Notes under the pieces: generated by a model | What the model saw: the letters and a program-made list of their open reading frames with translations, nothing else | Databases searched by the model: none | Told to the model about the DNA's origin: nothing | In this document: one piece after another, positions 46,067-57,200 of the stretch | Layout: every line of letters starts with the position of its first letter | Position numbering within the stretch: the stretch's first letter is position 1 | Translations under genes and position numbers: made by a program | DNA from: Daldinia sp. FL1419 | Lineage: Eukaryota > Ascomycota > Sordariomycetes > Xylariales > Hypoxylaceae | Length of the DNA stretch: 64,000 nucleotides | Reading direction: 5' to 3' | Assembly: GCA_025201765.1 (NCBI GenBank) | Contig: MU623437.1 | Coordinates: 1-64,000 of the forward strand

Positions 46067-46833
46067 CTACGAGCTCCCGTTGGCGTCGATTTTCCCTTCG
46101 GTCTTTTCCAGGTAGTTGACGAGATCCTCGATCGTGCAGACTTTAAGTCCCCATCTCCTCGCGAATGCGATACAACCTTCACCCCGCATCATTCCTGGAT
46201 TACCTCGCACAGCCTCTCCGGCAACCTCGTCTCCATCTTCGACTATCTCGCAAATAGCTGCGACTTCGCGCTTGCCTGCCAATCTGCAGAAGTCTACGCC
46301 GGCCTCCGTATGTCCTCTCCGGGCTCTGACCCCACCTGGGCGTGCGCGCAGGGGAAAGACGTGACCTGGACGTCGAAAGCTGGCAGCTGTCGAATCGGGG
46401 TTCGCAAGTTGTCGGATAGTAAGGGCACGATCGTGGGCGCTAATGCCGGTAGTAACGGAAGGGTCGGCGGAATCGACGGAAAGGGTATAAGCGGTTCCGC
46501 GAGGGTCTTCGCTGTTCTCTACCATCTGCGGTAGTTTAAGAGACTCGGTAAGAGCAGGTGTAATGGGTGCGCAGATCAAGCCAGACGTATGCCGAACCAT
46601 AAACGCCATTTGCTCGGTCGTTATGTTGTCGCCGGCTATGATTAGATCTCCCTCGTTCTCGCGACCCGGGTCGTCCATAACAACGATGAATTCGCCATTG
46701 CCTATGCCATTGGGTTTATGTTAGTCGCAGAAACAATCCTGCCAGATACCTAGGACTATGGACGCGTACGGAAAGCGGTAATTGTTTCGGGTATGCTATC
46801 GAATTGGTTGTGACTGATCAGTGTAGAAGGCAT
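46067..46833 (-). CDS. RIB3: 3,4-dihydroxy-2-butanone 4-phosphate synthase
   Basis: Turns ribulose 5-phosphate into the four-carbon unit of riboflavin, releasing formate; cytosolic, Mg-dependent. Exons 46833-46770 and 46701-46067, 232 residues. Exon 1 starts MPSTLISHNQFDSIPETITA, and the 68-base intron joins as FRNGEFIVVMDDPGRENEGD. This acidic DDxxRENEGD loop binds Mg and substrate. Other conserved blocks are MAFMVRHTSGLICAPI, VSVDSADPS-like SVDSADPSVTTGISAHDRA, FRRPGHVFPLRARPGGV and the catalytic RRGHTEAGVDFCRLAG. The end WGLKVCTIEDLVNYLEK is normal. It stands alone: no GTP cyclohydrolase II domain is fused, as is usual in fungi. The starts of RIB3 and COQ3 face away from each other across about 800 bases. 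Confidence 0.95.
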
Positions 46834-47641
46834 GGTAGGCGATTTTGTATTAGATCCCTCAACGTCTGATATTTTGGCTTTCTAGCGCTGGCTATAGTAT
46901 CGCAAAGGATTCATAAACTGTGGCTGAACGACAACGTATAAGTGGCAAGATGCGAGATGTTTGCCAGTCGAGTTGCTCCTGGGAAGAAACACCAAAAATA
47001 TTCTAAATGTTTGTAGTAATTTACACAATGAAGGGATTAGAAAGATGTATACAAATAAGTAATATGGATCTGATTATAATTATGGCAGATAATTACTCAT
47101 CCTAGGATTTCAAAACGAACAATGGGGAAACAACTTTCAAATGCTGACTGATGACCCCAATTTCTCTCATCTAAGCTGCTAAGCTCGAAAAGCGCTAAAG
47201 CGTTCTCCGAGGGGCTTTAGAAGGAACTGACCGAACCTAGGGACTTTCCTCGGCGGGATCGGATTTCAATCTATGAGGGGCTTTTGCATTTAAGATCTGT
47301 GGGGCACAAGTTAATCCGCCATGTTTTGGCGTCTCAAAATTACATCACATTAACCATGATCGCAAGGTTTGATTGGCCAATTCCAAATTCCACTGTCCTT
47401 GTACCACCCGATTGGATTTTTCACTAGGCTGAGCCGGCGCATGCCGTCGAAGGGTGCTTCACATGCATTGGCGCCCGTCAGCTCACCAGGTAAGCTTCTT
47501 ACCTAAGTTGGAACTTTTTCAATCTTGAAGCCGCCAGTCTTCTCTTTCTTCTACCTTCACAGGGCGATAGCATCGGTCGTAGCTAAACGAAAGAGTTGCA
47601 GGATTACGCGAGAGTCGGGCTTTCGCCAAGGGCACTTAATC
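46834..47641. promoter_or_regulatory. divergent promoter region RIB3 / COQ3
   Basis: About 800 bases between divergent starts. The COQ3 frame is open back to 47525, but the first good presequence begins at 47642. A CCAAT-type GATTGGCCAATTCC palindrome at 47370-47383 and ACCCGATTGGAT at 47406-47417 are candidate CCAAT-factor sites. Confidence 0.4.
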
Positions 47642-48574
47642 ATGCCACCCCGTATGAGACCCGCGCTTCTCCGGCAACTCCGTCAGTTGAGAACCAATCC
47701 GCACCCTATTCGATGCATAACAGGATCTCGAAGCCGGAGCTTTTCGGCTACGACAGCCTCGGCCTCGGTATCTCATTCATCCCCGAGTCCTACCCCCGCC
47801 GATTCTACGTTCACAACCGTTTCGCCCGATGAAGTTTCCCACTTCAATGCTCTCGCATCGTCGTGGTGGGATCCCCAAGGACCGTCCCGCATCCTCCACT
47901 TAATGAACCCACTGCGTCACGATTTTATTCGTTCGTGTCGCTCTTCTGTCCTCGACGACCCGCCACCGCCTTCGAATAACCTAAGATACCTAGATATCGG
48001 GTGCGGAGGCGGTATATTTGCCGAGTCCGCCGCCCGATTACCCACGACCGCGTCCGTGACCGCCATAGATCCTAGTCCCGAGGTCTTAGCTATTGCCAAA
48101 GCACATGCGAAGCGGGATCCTGCCTTGCGATCCAAATTAACATATTTAAATACACCTATCGAGAATCTCCCTGTTCCAAGTAAACCCGAAGATGGCTACG
48201 ATATCGTCTCCATCTTCGAGGTTATAGAACATGTATCGAACCCAGCCGAATTTCTTGATCGATGCGCGCCCTTTGTCAAACCTGGAGGGTGGTTAGTTCT
48301 CAGCACTATCGCGAGGACATGGCTCAGTTGGTTTACGACGAATCTCATGGCAGAAGATTTACTCCGTATAGTACCGAAAGGTACTCACGACTGGCAAAAG
48401 TACATCAACGATGAAGAGCTGAGTACTCACTTTCTCCAGAACAGGACAGAGTGGGCTGAACCTAGGTGTATGGGCGTGATCTACGTTCCCGGTCTGGGCT
48501 GGAAGGAGGTAACTGGCAGTGAGAAGGTTGGCAATTATTTCTTTGCTGTGAGGAAGACACACGAGACAACATAA
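47642..48574 (+). CDS. COQ3: ubiquinone biosynthesis O-methyltransferase, mitochondrial
   Basis: SAM-dependent enzyme that does both O-methylations in coenzyme Q synthesis, on the matrix face of the inner membrane. Single exon, 310 residues from the ATG at 47642 (MPPRMRPALLRQLRQLRTN). This start gives an Arg/Leu-rich mitochondrial presequence; the frame continues upstream without another good ATG. Conserved blocks: VSHFNALASSWWDPQGPSR and LHLMNPLRHDFI, typical of COQ3/UbiG, then motif I LDIGCGGGIFAESAARLP (near 117), VTAIDPSPEVLAIAKAHA, YDIVSIFEVIEHVSNPAEFL, and VKPGGWLVLSTIARTW. The C-terminal GTHDWQKYINDEEL is also COQ3-specific. Full length, with no sign of damage. Confidence 0.95.
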   Translation: MPPRMRPALLRQLRQLRTNPHPIRCITGSRSRSFSATTASASVSHSSPSPTPADSTFTTVSPDEVSHFNALASSWWDPQGPSRILHLMNPLRHDFIRSCRSSVLDDPPPPSNNLRYLDIGCGGGIFAESAARLPTTASVTAIDPSPEVLAIAKAHAKRDPALRSKLTYLNTPIENLPVPSKPEDGYDIVSIFEVIEHVSNPAEFLDRCAPFVKPGGWLVLSTIARTWLSWFTTNLMAEDLLRIVPKGTHDWQKYINDEELSTHFLQNRTEWAEPRCMGVIYVPGLGWKEVTGSEKVGNYFFAVRKTHETT

Positions 48575-49446
48575 TGACTTATCAACGCCGGTTCGTTCCA
48601 CACATGGAACAGGGTATTCATACGCCAACAAGGCTGAACCATCAACTATGGTCATGAAGCTCTATGACTGAGTGTTTTTATGCTCAAACTCAGAGTCCCA
48701 GCGACGGGACGGCAATCGAGCTGACCATATTATCCCTCATAATATTACTACCATACCGACACGAGTTTCGTCGTCTACTAGACTACCGACGTTCTCCGAC
48801 CGGCTCATGGGGTCCACTTAGTTGTTCCTTCAGAGCTCTTTAGAGGGATTATAAACAGCATAGAACTCCAAGTGGGTTCGGCATCGACAAAACTGATCGA
48901 ATGGCTTATATATGAATACCTACATATACTAGCGGCTTTATGTACTGAATATTTATACCTTTATGCACAAATTTATTCTACGCCTTCTGATCGACACTCA
49001 GGCTTATTTCAAGGCTTACTACATCGTTCTCGAAGCTTATCTGGTTATGGACGAGTTACGCGATAAGACCTTCGCGTTAAATCCATGTCGTAATCCCGAA
49101 TGCAACACTACCAACCAATGATAATGGAGGATACTAAAGATAGCATTTAGAACAGGGCGTCTACCGTACCTTGACATCCGGATAGTTAAGAGGAGAGCTC
49201 GAAGTAGTTAGAGGGTCTGTCTTCAGTAAGAACAAGCAAGTCTCGATTTGGCTATGCCGAATGCCTATCCCTGACCAATTGCCGTAGTGGATCTTCGAAG
49301 AATGTTATTTTATCTTGTTAGTATGGACATTTCTAAGAGTAGTCCTCCATTAATTTCTTCAATCTTTATCGCTTACGCCTCATGTTTATACCTTCCTACG
49401 AGGAGAGATTGCGACATCTATAAAAAATACCAAGTTAGTTACAGTA
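48575..49446. other. intergenic
   Basis: Spacer upstream of the permease. No gene seen. Confidence 0.5.
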
Positions 49447-51126
49447 ATGGGGATGACATCCATACCAATAGTCAATGACGAAAAGTCGTCAACTTCCCCT
49501 GACGAAGTTCCATCCACGAGAGGCGAAACTACTCTGGCTAGTAATGGAAATGTCATCGACGATGGATTACAGCGCGGGCTGAAAAACCGCCACCTAGTTA
49601 GTACCAATACGTACCTAATTTGACCGTGAAAATGCTCAAAAGATGAATAGCAAATGATTGCCTTCGGCGGCGTCGTAGGCGCAAGTATCTGGTACGGATC
49701 CGGATCCGCCATCGCTTACAGTGGGCCTGTCGGCGCCTTAATCTGCTTCCTCGTCATTGGCATCGACGTATTCTTCGTCATGCAAAGCCTGGGCGAGATG
49801 GCGACGTTATTCCCCATCCAAGGCGCGTTCATCGAGCTCGCGGGGCGGTTCGTAGACCCCGCGCTGGCGTTTGCGCTAGGAGTCAATTATTGGTATGCCT
49901 GGGTGACGAACATCGCTAACGATTATAATAACATATCCTTGATTATGGGTACGTGGACGGATAAGGTGCCATCATATGCGTGGATGTTGATTTTCTGGGT
50001 CGGGTTTCAGTTTACCTCGCTTTTGGGCATTGTGGTTTATGGAGAGATGGAGTTTTGGCTTGCATGCTGGAAACTTATTTGTGTGGTTGGTGGGTTCCTT
50101 GTTGCTATACTTATTAATACTGGGGCGATTGGCGGCGAGTATATTGGATTTCGGTATTGGGGGGATCCGGGGGCCATCGCGAACGGGATCAATGGTTTTG
50201 GGAAGACCTTTGTCTTAGCCGCGGTATACTATAGTGGCACCGAGATGCTAGCACTGACTGCTGCCGAGAGTCGGAATCCAAAGAGGGACTTGCCGAAGGC
50301 GATTCGACAGACATTCTGGCGTATATTGGTTATTTTCTTGGGTTTGGTCTTTTTCGCTGGTATCATCGTGCCATACAATGACAGTTCCCTCCTAACGGCG
50401 ACTAGTAAGTCTGCGCAGTCCCCTTGGACCGTTGCGCTCGTACATGCTGGATGGGCTGGCGGCGGAAATCTGGTCAACGTTGTCATGATTACCGCGCAGC
50501 TATCTTCCGTCAATAGCGCCATTTACGTCGCCTCGCGCAGCCTAGCAGCGCTTGCGGCCAACGGGCGTGCCCCTATTTTCTTCGCCTGGACGACTACCAA
50601 TGGGGTACCCGCCAACGCCATCATCTTCTCAAACGTCCTCGGTCTTCTGGCCTTGTTGAATATTGCCGCTACCCCTGGAAAAGTGTTTGGTTACCTAGTC
50701 AGTATCTCAGGGGCCGCTACCTTCATCGCGTGGGCCTCCATCGGCCTCACGCATATAAGACTACGGAGAGCCTGGGCTCTCCAGGGCCATAGCCTTGACG
50801 AACTTCCTTATAAGGCTTTCCTGTACCCGTATGGCGCGTGGTTCGTCGTCTTGCTGAATCTGTTTCTTGTTTTCATCTCCGGGTACGAGGTCTTTGTTGG
50901 TGGGTTCGCAGTGGTCGATTTCGTCTTCTCCTACGTTGTGATTGCGATATTCACCGTTCTGTACTTCGGTTGGAAGTTCGTCAAGAAGACCAAGGTTATT
51001 CGATTAGCTGAGGTGGATCTCGCGACTGGGAGGCGGGATTACCTAGCGCCGGTGGAGGGAGAGGGTGCATTAGAGAAACCTGTAATTCCTTGGTATGTTG
51101 CCGCCAAGAGAGTTATCTTTAGTTAA
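49447..51126 (+). CDS. amino-acid permease (YAT/AAT family)
   Basis: Proton-coupled uptake of amino acids across the plasma membrane; the particular substrate is not clear. Exons 49447-49596 and 49651-51126, 541 residues (a second ATG lies two codons downstream). The N-terminus is hydrophilic, Ser/Thr/Asp-rich. The 54-base intron joins LKNRHL to QMIAFGGVVGASIWYGSGSA, the diagnostic RH(L/I)QMIAxGG entry to helix 1. About twelve helices follow. Typical blocks: GPVGALICF, MATLFPIQGAFIE, YWYAWV, NPKRDLPKAIRQTFWRI after helix 6, and SSVNSAIYVASRSLAALAANG. The C-terminal tail is short. The aromatic IWYGSG in place of the commoner GTGLFxGSG may reflect a substrate class other than the general permeases. 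Confidence 0.92.
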
Positions 51127-52205
51127 CAGATGGTAATATATGAGAAGTGTAGTATCATTTAACAAGCAGAGTAGGCTTTTCTAATTGAGTGACTTCTACC
51201 TACTAGGCAGCCCCTCGGAAACAAGTCCTGTAGTGGTATAATAAGTTATCTAAAATCCAACCCACGAGTAGTCATATTCCGGGCAGAGTCTAAGAATCTT
51301 CAATGGGAATGTTCAAAACTAAATCGATTGGACCTAATATGTTTAATAGGTATAATTGACTTCTAGTGTAGAGGAAGATGTATAGTAGGATTTAGTCCCA
51401 CCAAATACCGACCCCAATATTAAATTACATAAGTGACAAGACGAATAAGAGGATGTCGTACGGTTGAAGATCTAAGCGTGGATGAAATCCTCAAATACCT
51501 CTGGGAAATACCTATATGTAAGTAGATAGGGAGGTACTTAAGTACCTCGTACCTGTCCTCTCCGTCATCTACGGCAACAAGTGGGGCCCGGGCCCGTGCA
51601 AAACGAATTCGCACCTGCGCCGAAAGCGAACTTATGTAGAGCAATTGCAAACCATTCTCTCGTCCAAAGATGGATGCTCGCAACTAATTGCGGAGGCCAC
51701 CCCGCGGTCGGGTTGGCTTAGCGGTGAAAAGTTGCCTTCCTAGGTCAGTAAAATCTCGGTCACGGGGTTTTCGTAGGTCTCGGGCTAAGAGCCCCCCTGA
51801 GAAGGGGGGTTCGAAGCCCGGGGCTGAGCTTTTTGTCAATTTCTTTTTCTTTTTAATATTTTTTTTTTCGGTCCGTACAAGATGAGGAGGCCTGTCCCAA
51901 TTGTTCGCTTTCACCCTACACTCTTTCTGTAATCCTAAATAGTATTAGGCTTTTCTTAGACGACCTATTAGTAGACATGGAAGATGGTTTTTGCTAATAA
52001 CTAGAATAATAGGATGGATACATAAGCAGCCTTCGTTCATAAATATGTAGCTGGGCTTTGGAGTTTGCTCCCTACTTAATTAAATGCTGTAGTTTCGTAA
52101 TAGTGACAGCTTCCAGAACCGTCCTCCAAGTGGCATGGGCATATTTAACGCCATGGGGTATCATTATAGTAGGTAGATCAAACCAACGGAATATATCGTA
52201 TAGTT
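51127..52205. other. intergenic with a tRNA-like element
   Basis: No protein gene. Contains the pol III-like unit at 51711-51834, followed by T-rich sequence to 51870. Confidence 0.5.
51711..51834 (+). other. tRNA-like / pol III-type element, not a normal tRNA
   Basis: A box A-like TGGCTTAGCGG at 51714-51724 is followed 84 bases later by a good box B GGTTCGAAGCC at 51808-51818, then T5 at 51830-51834. In between are a perfect C6/G6 hairpin (51792-51797 with 51804-51809) and a GGGCT/AGCCC hairpin just before it. GCTTAGC at 51716-51722 can pair with GCTGAGC at 51823-51829 right before the T run. It does not fold as a normal cloverleaf: the T stem has only three good pairs and no canonical acceptor stem was found. 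A decayed tRNA, a tRNA-derived SINE or another pol III RNA are all possible. Confidence 0.35.
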
Positions 52206-52844
52206 TTACTGAAATTTGGCAGGATTGCTGGGTATGAGCCTCTTTAATACATCGATCTGACGTGCTTGTGCCTTGTTTTTCAAGTCCGTGACGCCACGCT
52301 TATCAGCCCGTCTGATTCCATTCGAGTATACGACAGTAAAATCTGGAACTATTTCCCAAGGCTTGATAACGCTGTGGGGCGTCAATGTGCAATGCTATTC
52401 TATCGTTAACTCCTAAACAACCATACAAACTCAGGGCTAGCTTACCTTTCCCAGTCTCGCTCCTTTGCCGACTCTACATCCTACACCAACTAGACATCCT
52501 TCTCCAATCATTGTGCCACCAGACTCGATCGTTGCACCGACTTCAATAGTGGCGTAATCACTAATTACTACGCCGTCGCGCGACTCACTAGGAGTAGGAT
52601 CTGTAGAAGCTGCCCCGATGCTCGTCCGTTCGTGGACTATACATCTTCGACAAATTGTGATTCGTCCATTAGAGGAATCCAACTTCGCTCGAGGATGTAC
52701 GACAGATTCGGAGCTAATGTTTATAGTGTGATTTCCCGTGAGAAGGGCCGAGTCGGCTATGACGATTGATGAAGAGAAGTTGACGGGTGCTTTAGGGCCG
52801 GACTGGACGCGCGGGAGAATTGATTGTCGCTTAGAGGAAGACAT
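52206..52844 (-). CDS. DCTN6: dynactin subunit 6 (p27)
   Basis: Left-handed beta-helix subunit of the pointed-end complex of dynactin, the dynein activator that drives nuclear and endosome movement in hyphae. Exons 52844-52446 and 52394-52206, 195 residues. Hexapeptide-type repeats run through the protein: SSIVIADSALLTGNHTINI, SESVVHPRAKL, NGRITICRRCIVHERTSIG, VISDYATIEVGATIES, and GEGCLVGVGCRVGKGARLGK. The 51-base intron (donor GTAAGC) joins LGK to HCTLTPHSVIKPWE and PDFTVVYSNGIRRAD, the p27 signature after the helix. The end is a charged alpha-helix (DLKNKAQARQIDVLKRLI), also as in p27. Opposite in strand to, and divergent from, the complex I gene. Confidence 0.9.
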
Positions 52845-53357
52845 ATTGCTTCCATTTAGGTGTCGATGAGCCTGAACTCATGGCGGCGTTGGGGTTTGTT
52901 TGAGGATGGAGGATTGATATAGTAAAGTGGAAAGGTACCTGGCCGAGAAGATGTACCTGAGGTATCTTAGATATGCTTATCAATGATTATCTAGATATGC
53001 ATAAATCGAATATTTATTTACGGGTGCTCAGCATGATGCATGCACCCATACAATGAATCAAGGACATGACCTCATTACTCAGCCATTCAGCCACAACAAA
53101 AAATCCTTAAGGCATTAGGTTAGGTCGTAGCTCTGTAACCTAGCTCAGTAACTCAGTAACTCAAAGGCTTGGGCGATCGCCACAGGCGGTAGACCCACCC
53201 TCCAGAAGGACCTAACCAATCATAGAGCGGTCATTTCCATTCAAAGGCCTCACTTTTAGCACTTTACCTTTTCCACGATAAAACCTCCGAATCATTCCCC
53301 GTTGCCATCCGGACTCTCCACTCCTTCTGCTCAATTGAGCAACCATATACCTTCAAG
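52845..53357. promoter_or_regulatory. divergent promoter region DCTN6 / complex I 51 kDa
   Basis: About 500 bases between divergent starts. It includes CTCAGTAACTCAGTAACTCA at 53141-53161 (short direct repeats) and ACCAATCA at 53215-53222, a possible CCAAT box about 140 bases upstream of the complex I ATG. Confidence 0.4.
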
Positions 53358-54985
53358 ATGCTGTCTAGGACCACTGCGCCGTCGGCAGCGTCCGCGAAGG
53401 CCCTATCGCGTGTCGCTTTACCGTCCTGCTCCAGATTACCGCAACAGTCCACGTCTCGGCAGAACCGAAGTTTCGCGACCGTCCAGGATGGAACCCCGAA
53501 ACGAACATATGGAGGTCTTAAAGACCAGGACCGCATATTTCAAAACCTCTACGGCCGCTATCCCGCCGATCTAAAGTCCGCTAAGAAGATGGGAGATTGG
53601 CATAAGACGAAGGAGATTATTCTAAAGGGCCACGACTGGATCATCGGCGAGATTAAAGCTTCAGGCTTGCGAGGTAGAGGAGGAGCTGGTTTCCCTTCTG
53701 GCTTAAAATGGGTATCTTGAATCCTCCTAGCCTTGGCAAGAAGAAAATCGCTAATCAGTGGCATGGGTGTAGTCGTTCATGAACTTCAAAGATTGGGACA
53801 AGGACACGAAACCCCGATACCTGGTCGTCAACGCCGACGAGGGCGAGCCTGGCACATGCAAGGACCGAGAGATCATGCGAAAGGATCCCCACAAGCTTAT
53901 TGAGGGATGTCTAGTCGCTGGCCGAGCCATGAACGCCACCGCTGCCTATATTTACATTCGTGGAGAGTTTATCCTCGAAGCCGCCGTCTTACAGCGGGCC
54001 ATTAACGAAGCTTACGCCGATGGTTTAATCGGTAAAAACGCCTGCGGTTCCGGATACGACTTTGACGTATACCTCCACCGGGGTGGTGGTGCGTATGTCT
54101 GTGGTGAAGAGACATCGTTAATCGAATCTCTGGAAGGCAAGCCCGGCAAGCCCCGCCTAAAGCCCCCATTCCCGGCCGCTGTGGGCGTATTCGGTTGCCC
54201 ATCTACCGTCGCCAACGTCGAGACCGTTGCTGTTGCCCCCACGATCTGCAGGAGAGGAGGTAGCTGGTTCGCCTCCTTTGGTCGAGAGAGAAACCAAGGA
54301 ACTAAACTATTCTGCATTTCTGGTCACGTCAACAACCCCGCTACCGTCGAGGAGGAGATGAGCATTCCCCTACGAGAACTCATCGAGAAGCACTGTGGTG
54401 GCGTCAGGGGTGGTTGGGACAACCTGCTTGCCATCATCCCCGGTGGCTCATCTACTCCTATTCTCCCTAAGAGCGTGTGTGATGACCAACTAATGGACTT
54501 TGACGCCCTTAAGGACAGCCAATCCGGTCTTGGTACTGCTGCTGTCATCGTCATGGATAAGAGCGCCGATGTCGTCCGAGCTATCTCTCGATTAAGTCAT
54601 TTCTACCGACACGAATCTTGCGGACAATGCACACCGTGCCGTGAGGGTAGCAAGTGGACCGAGCAAATCATGAGCCGATTCGAGAAAGGATTGGGCCGCG
54701 AGCGGGAGATTGATATGTTACAGGAGTTGACGAAGCAAGTCGAAGGACACACTATTTGCGGTAAGTCAGGATACGATCCCTCTCCATAACGATAATACTA
54801 ATTTCTTGCTAGCTCTTGGTGAGGCTTTTGCCTGGCCCATCCAGGGTCTTATCCGCCACTTCCGACCTGAGTTAGAGGCGAGGATGCAAGGGTATGCTGC
54901 GAAGCACGGTGGTGCGCAAGCTTTGGCTGGTGGATGGAATCCTAATGCCCGAGCAGAGGGTAAGCTGATTGCCCCTGGACAATAG
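53358..54985 (+). CDS. nuo51: NADH:ubiquinone oxidoreductase 51 kDa subunit
   Basis: Matrix-arm subunit of complex I that binds NADH, FMN and iron-sulfur cluster N3. Exons 53358-53711, 53773-54760 and 54813-54985, 504 residues. The N-terminus is an Arg/Ser-rich presequence (MLSRTTAPSAASAKALSRVA). The FMN/NADH site begins with RGRGGAGFPSGLKW, joined across intron 1 to SFMNFKDWD, then LVVNADEGEPGTCKDREI and AYIYIRGEF. GGGAYVCGEETSLIESLEG is the glycine-rich flavin loop. The N3 ligands are in ESCGQCTPCREG (Cys near 400, 403, 406) and TIC (near 447), right at intron 2. Exon 3 gives ALGEAFAWPIQGLIRHFRPE. Full length compared with the Neurospora protein. Confidence 0.96.
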
Positions 54986-55423
54986 ACCCAAGCGGATTGC
55001 CTATTATACTATACAGCTAGATGGCGTGATTCAAAGGGTTAGAGAGATACTCAACCATACTGTACACCACACATACTCGTTACTTTGTACATATCCGCAC
55101 AGAAGCAACACTCAATTCCTAGATACTCCTAGGTATTTACTAGTGACACCAAACTTTATCAAGTAATTCAAATGACCGATAAATTACACTTTCGATGCTT
55201 TTGTAGTTGTCATCCCTGTATATATCAAGCATCTATATCCGTTCCGCCACTATTCGTCTCGTTCATATCCTCGTAACCTTTCATTTCAACAGTATGTCGT
55301 GAGTCTATCCAAAAGTTTCGTCCAAATTGTCCAAACTCGATGTCCAAAATCATCGTTCAAATACCCCCCCAAATATTTCAGTAATGGGGTGTGGTTAACG
55401 CTGAAACTTGCCACGCTGAATCT
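54986..55423. other. convergent spacer nuo51 / PEX11-like
   Basis: Spacer between two 3' ends. No gene seen. Confidence 0.5.
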
Positions 55424-56208
55424 CTATTTAGCCGCTGCGACTTCACGTCCACATCTCTCCCATACATCCATGCTTGTTAAGATCGTCGTCACGAACATAG
55501 CCAAGCCAACAGTACCAGGGTCAGCTTTGACCCATCCAACCACACTTCCGGGCAAGACGATATCTAGAACACTGGCAGCAGCACCGCGACCTAGTTTATA
55601 TAGCTTGGTCGAGACCTCTTGCTCCTGCTTGCGCTTTTCGCGACTAGCTCCTTTCTTCTCCGATGTGGCCGCCTTTTTAGTCGGAGTGGGGGGTCCAGAA
55701 GACAGCGTAAATGTGATTTCCAAGGCATTGTACACGGCGCTGCACACTAAGGAGAAGAGCCAAAAGCGTTGAGCCTCAATAGTGATCGTGCGTTCACGTT
55801 CTGCTGACCAGATTGCCAGGCCAGGAACTTGCAAAGCATCTACGATAGTGCTAGCTTCAAGCAAGAGATACATGCCCATAAATGACTTGGCGAAGACATC
55901 GATCCACGGGTGCACCGAAGCCACGAATCCGCGCTGTGCAGCTCCCTTCTGGCTCCGAGCGGCAGAGAGCTTGGAAGAGAGTTTCTGCGCCGCGTTGAAT
56001 GAGTCCAGAAATCGAAAGAGTCGGAAGAAGCGCCGTGCGAGGGCCAGACGTTGGTTAAGAGCTTTGAGGACAACGCGGGTTGTTGTTACGGAGGGAGTCT
56101 TCTCTGTGGTGAGGGTGAAGACTTGTAGGAGTAGATTAAAGGGAAGGGCGAAGTTTGAGAGGATCTGTACGATTGATTGGAAGAGACGGAACGTCCGCTC
56201 TAGACCGA
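55424..56208 (-). CDS. PEX11-family peroxisomal membrane protein, 5' end unresolved
   Basis: PEX11-type proteins bend and tubulate the peroxisome membrane during division. The open frame runs from an inferred acceptor at 56208 (after GCTAAC...CTCTAG) to the stop at 55424, about 261 residues. It starts GLERTFRLFQSIVQILSNFA, then LNQRLALARRFFRLFRFLDS, an amphipathic helix typical of PEX11. Later come SVHPWIDVFAKSFMGMYLL, a membrane segment FWLFSLVCSAVYNALEI and a last hydrophobic segment AMFVTTILTSMDVWERCG. A Lys/Glu-rich linker lies near residues 180-205. No ATG opens the frame, and a stop lies upstream of the acceptor, so a short first exon is needed. I could not place it within 700 bases. 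The GLERT(L/F)RL entry fits Pex11C-like proteins. Confidence 0.75.
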
Positions 56209-57200
56209 CTAGAGTGGCGTTAGCGATGTGACGAGAAAGTAAGCAGATATAAAGTCAAGGAAATTCAAGGAAATTGGGCTGGCTTTCTGATTTTTAGAAC
56301 ATCGACTTTGAATCATGGAGCTGGCTTATCATAATCACTCCGAGGTCAATCTCAAGCCTAGGTTGCTCTACGGCCCCCCTTCGATATCGTGAGAAAGTAC
56401 CAATTTAACACCGATTCTTAGGAACTATCTTCGCCTCCTCGCCCAAAACCACCCTCATAATCCGAGGATTACTCTAGCCATTGGATTGATTCCCACTCTA
56501 TCCATATTGCACCGATTCGCAGTAGAGTTGTTAACTCCGAACTTCACGTTCGTCGGCGCATAAACCAGATACGCCCCAACATTCTCATTAGTGGTTCCAA
56601 ATTTACCACCGAGTGATTTCCAAGTCACCTAGGCTTAGAGATCCAGTTTGCTTTAAAGTTTTCCTTCAATTGACCTTTTGCCACCCCAATTGACCAAGAA
56701 CCAAGATGAATTGCCCATTCAAGAGCTACTCGGCTCAGGTGACGATTGGAACTCAAGGACCTCCACAGCGGCTACACGAAAAAAAGAAATAATTTAGCCA
56801 TACCTGAGTCGGTCGTAAATCTTATGAATTGCTCAAATTTCAGCGACATCTTGACGATAGTACCAAGTTATGTTTAAACAAATTAATTAAGCTCCTAAGT
56901 TGAGTGGAAGATGGGGAGATCTACTTTGAGCTTATGAACATTGTTGAAAAGAGTACATAGGTACCTAGGTACTCCGGATGCGGGCAATTTGTTGGGTCGG
57001 CTTTACGGGAACATCCGGAGCTAAGGTACGGACGGGGTGGTTCCCGCACTTTATTTATGGAATAAACTTCCCCTTCACAAAATGCTTGGGAACATTATGT
57101 ACCTAGGTAGGTACCTAGTATGTATCAGCCATTAAGACAGAATACCTCTTATATGCGAATAGATTCTTGACTAATTTGAGCAATTTATATGGCAGTAAGG

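Noticed and set aside
56500..56628. Minus-strand coding-like fragment (VTWKSLGGKFGTTNENVGAY...)
   Set aside because: About 43 codons after a possible acceptor, but no identifiable family and no joining exon; too short to call.
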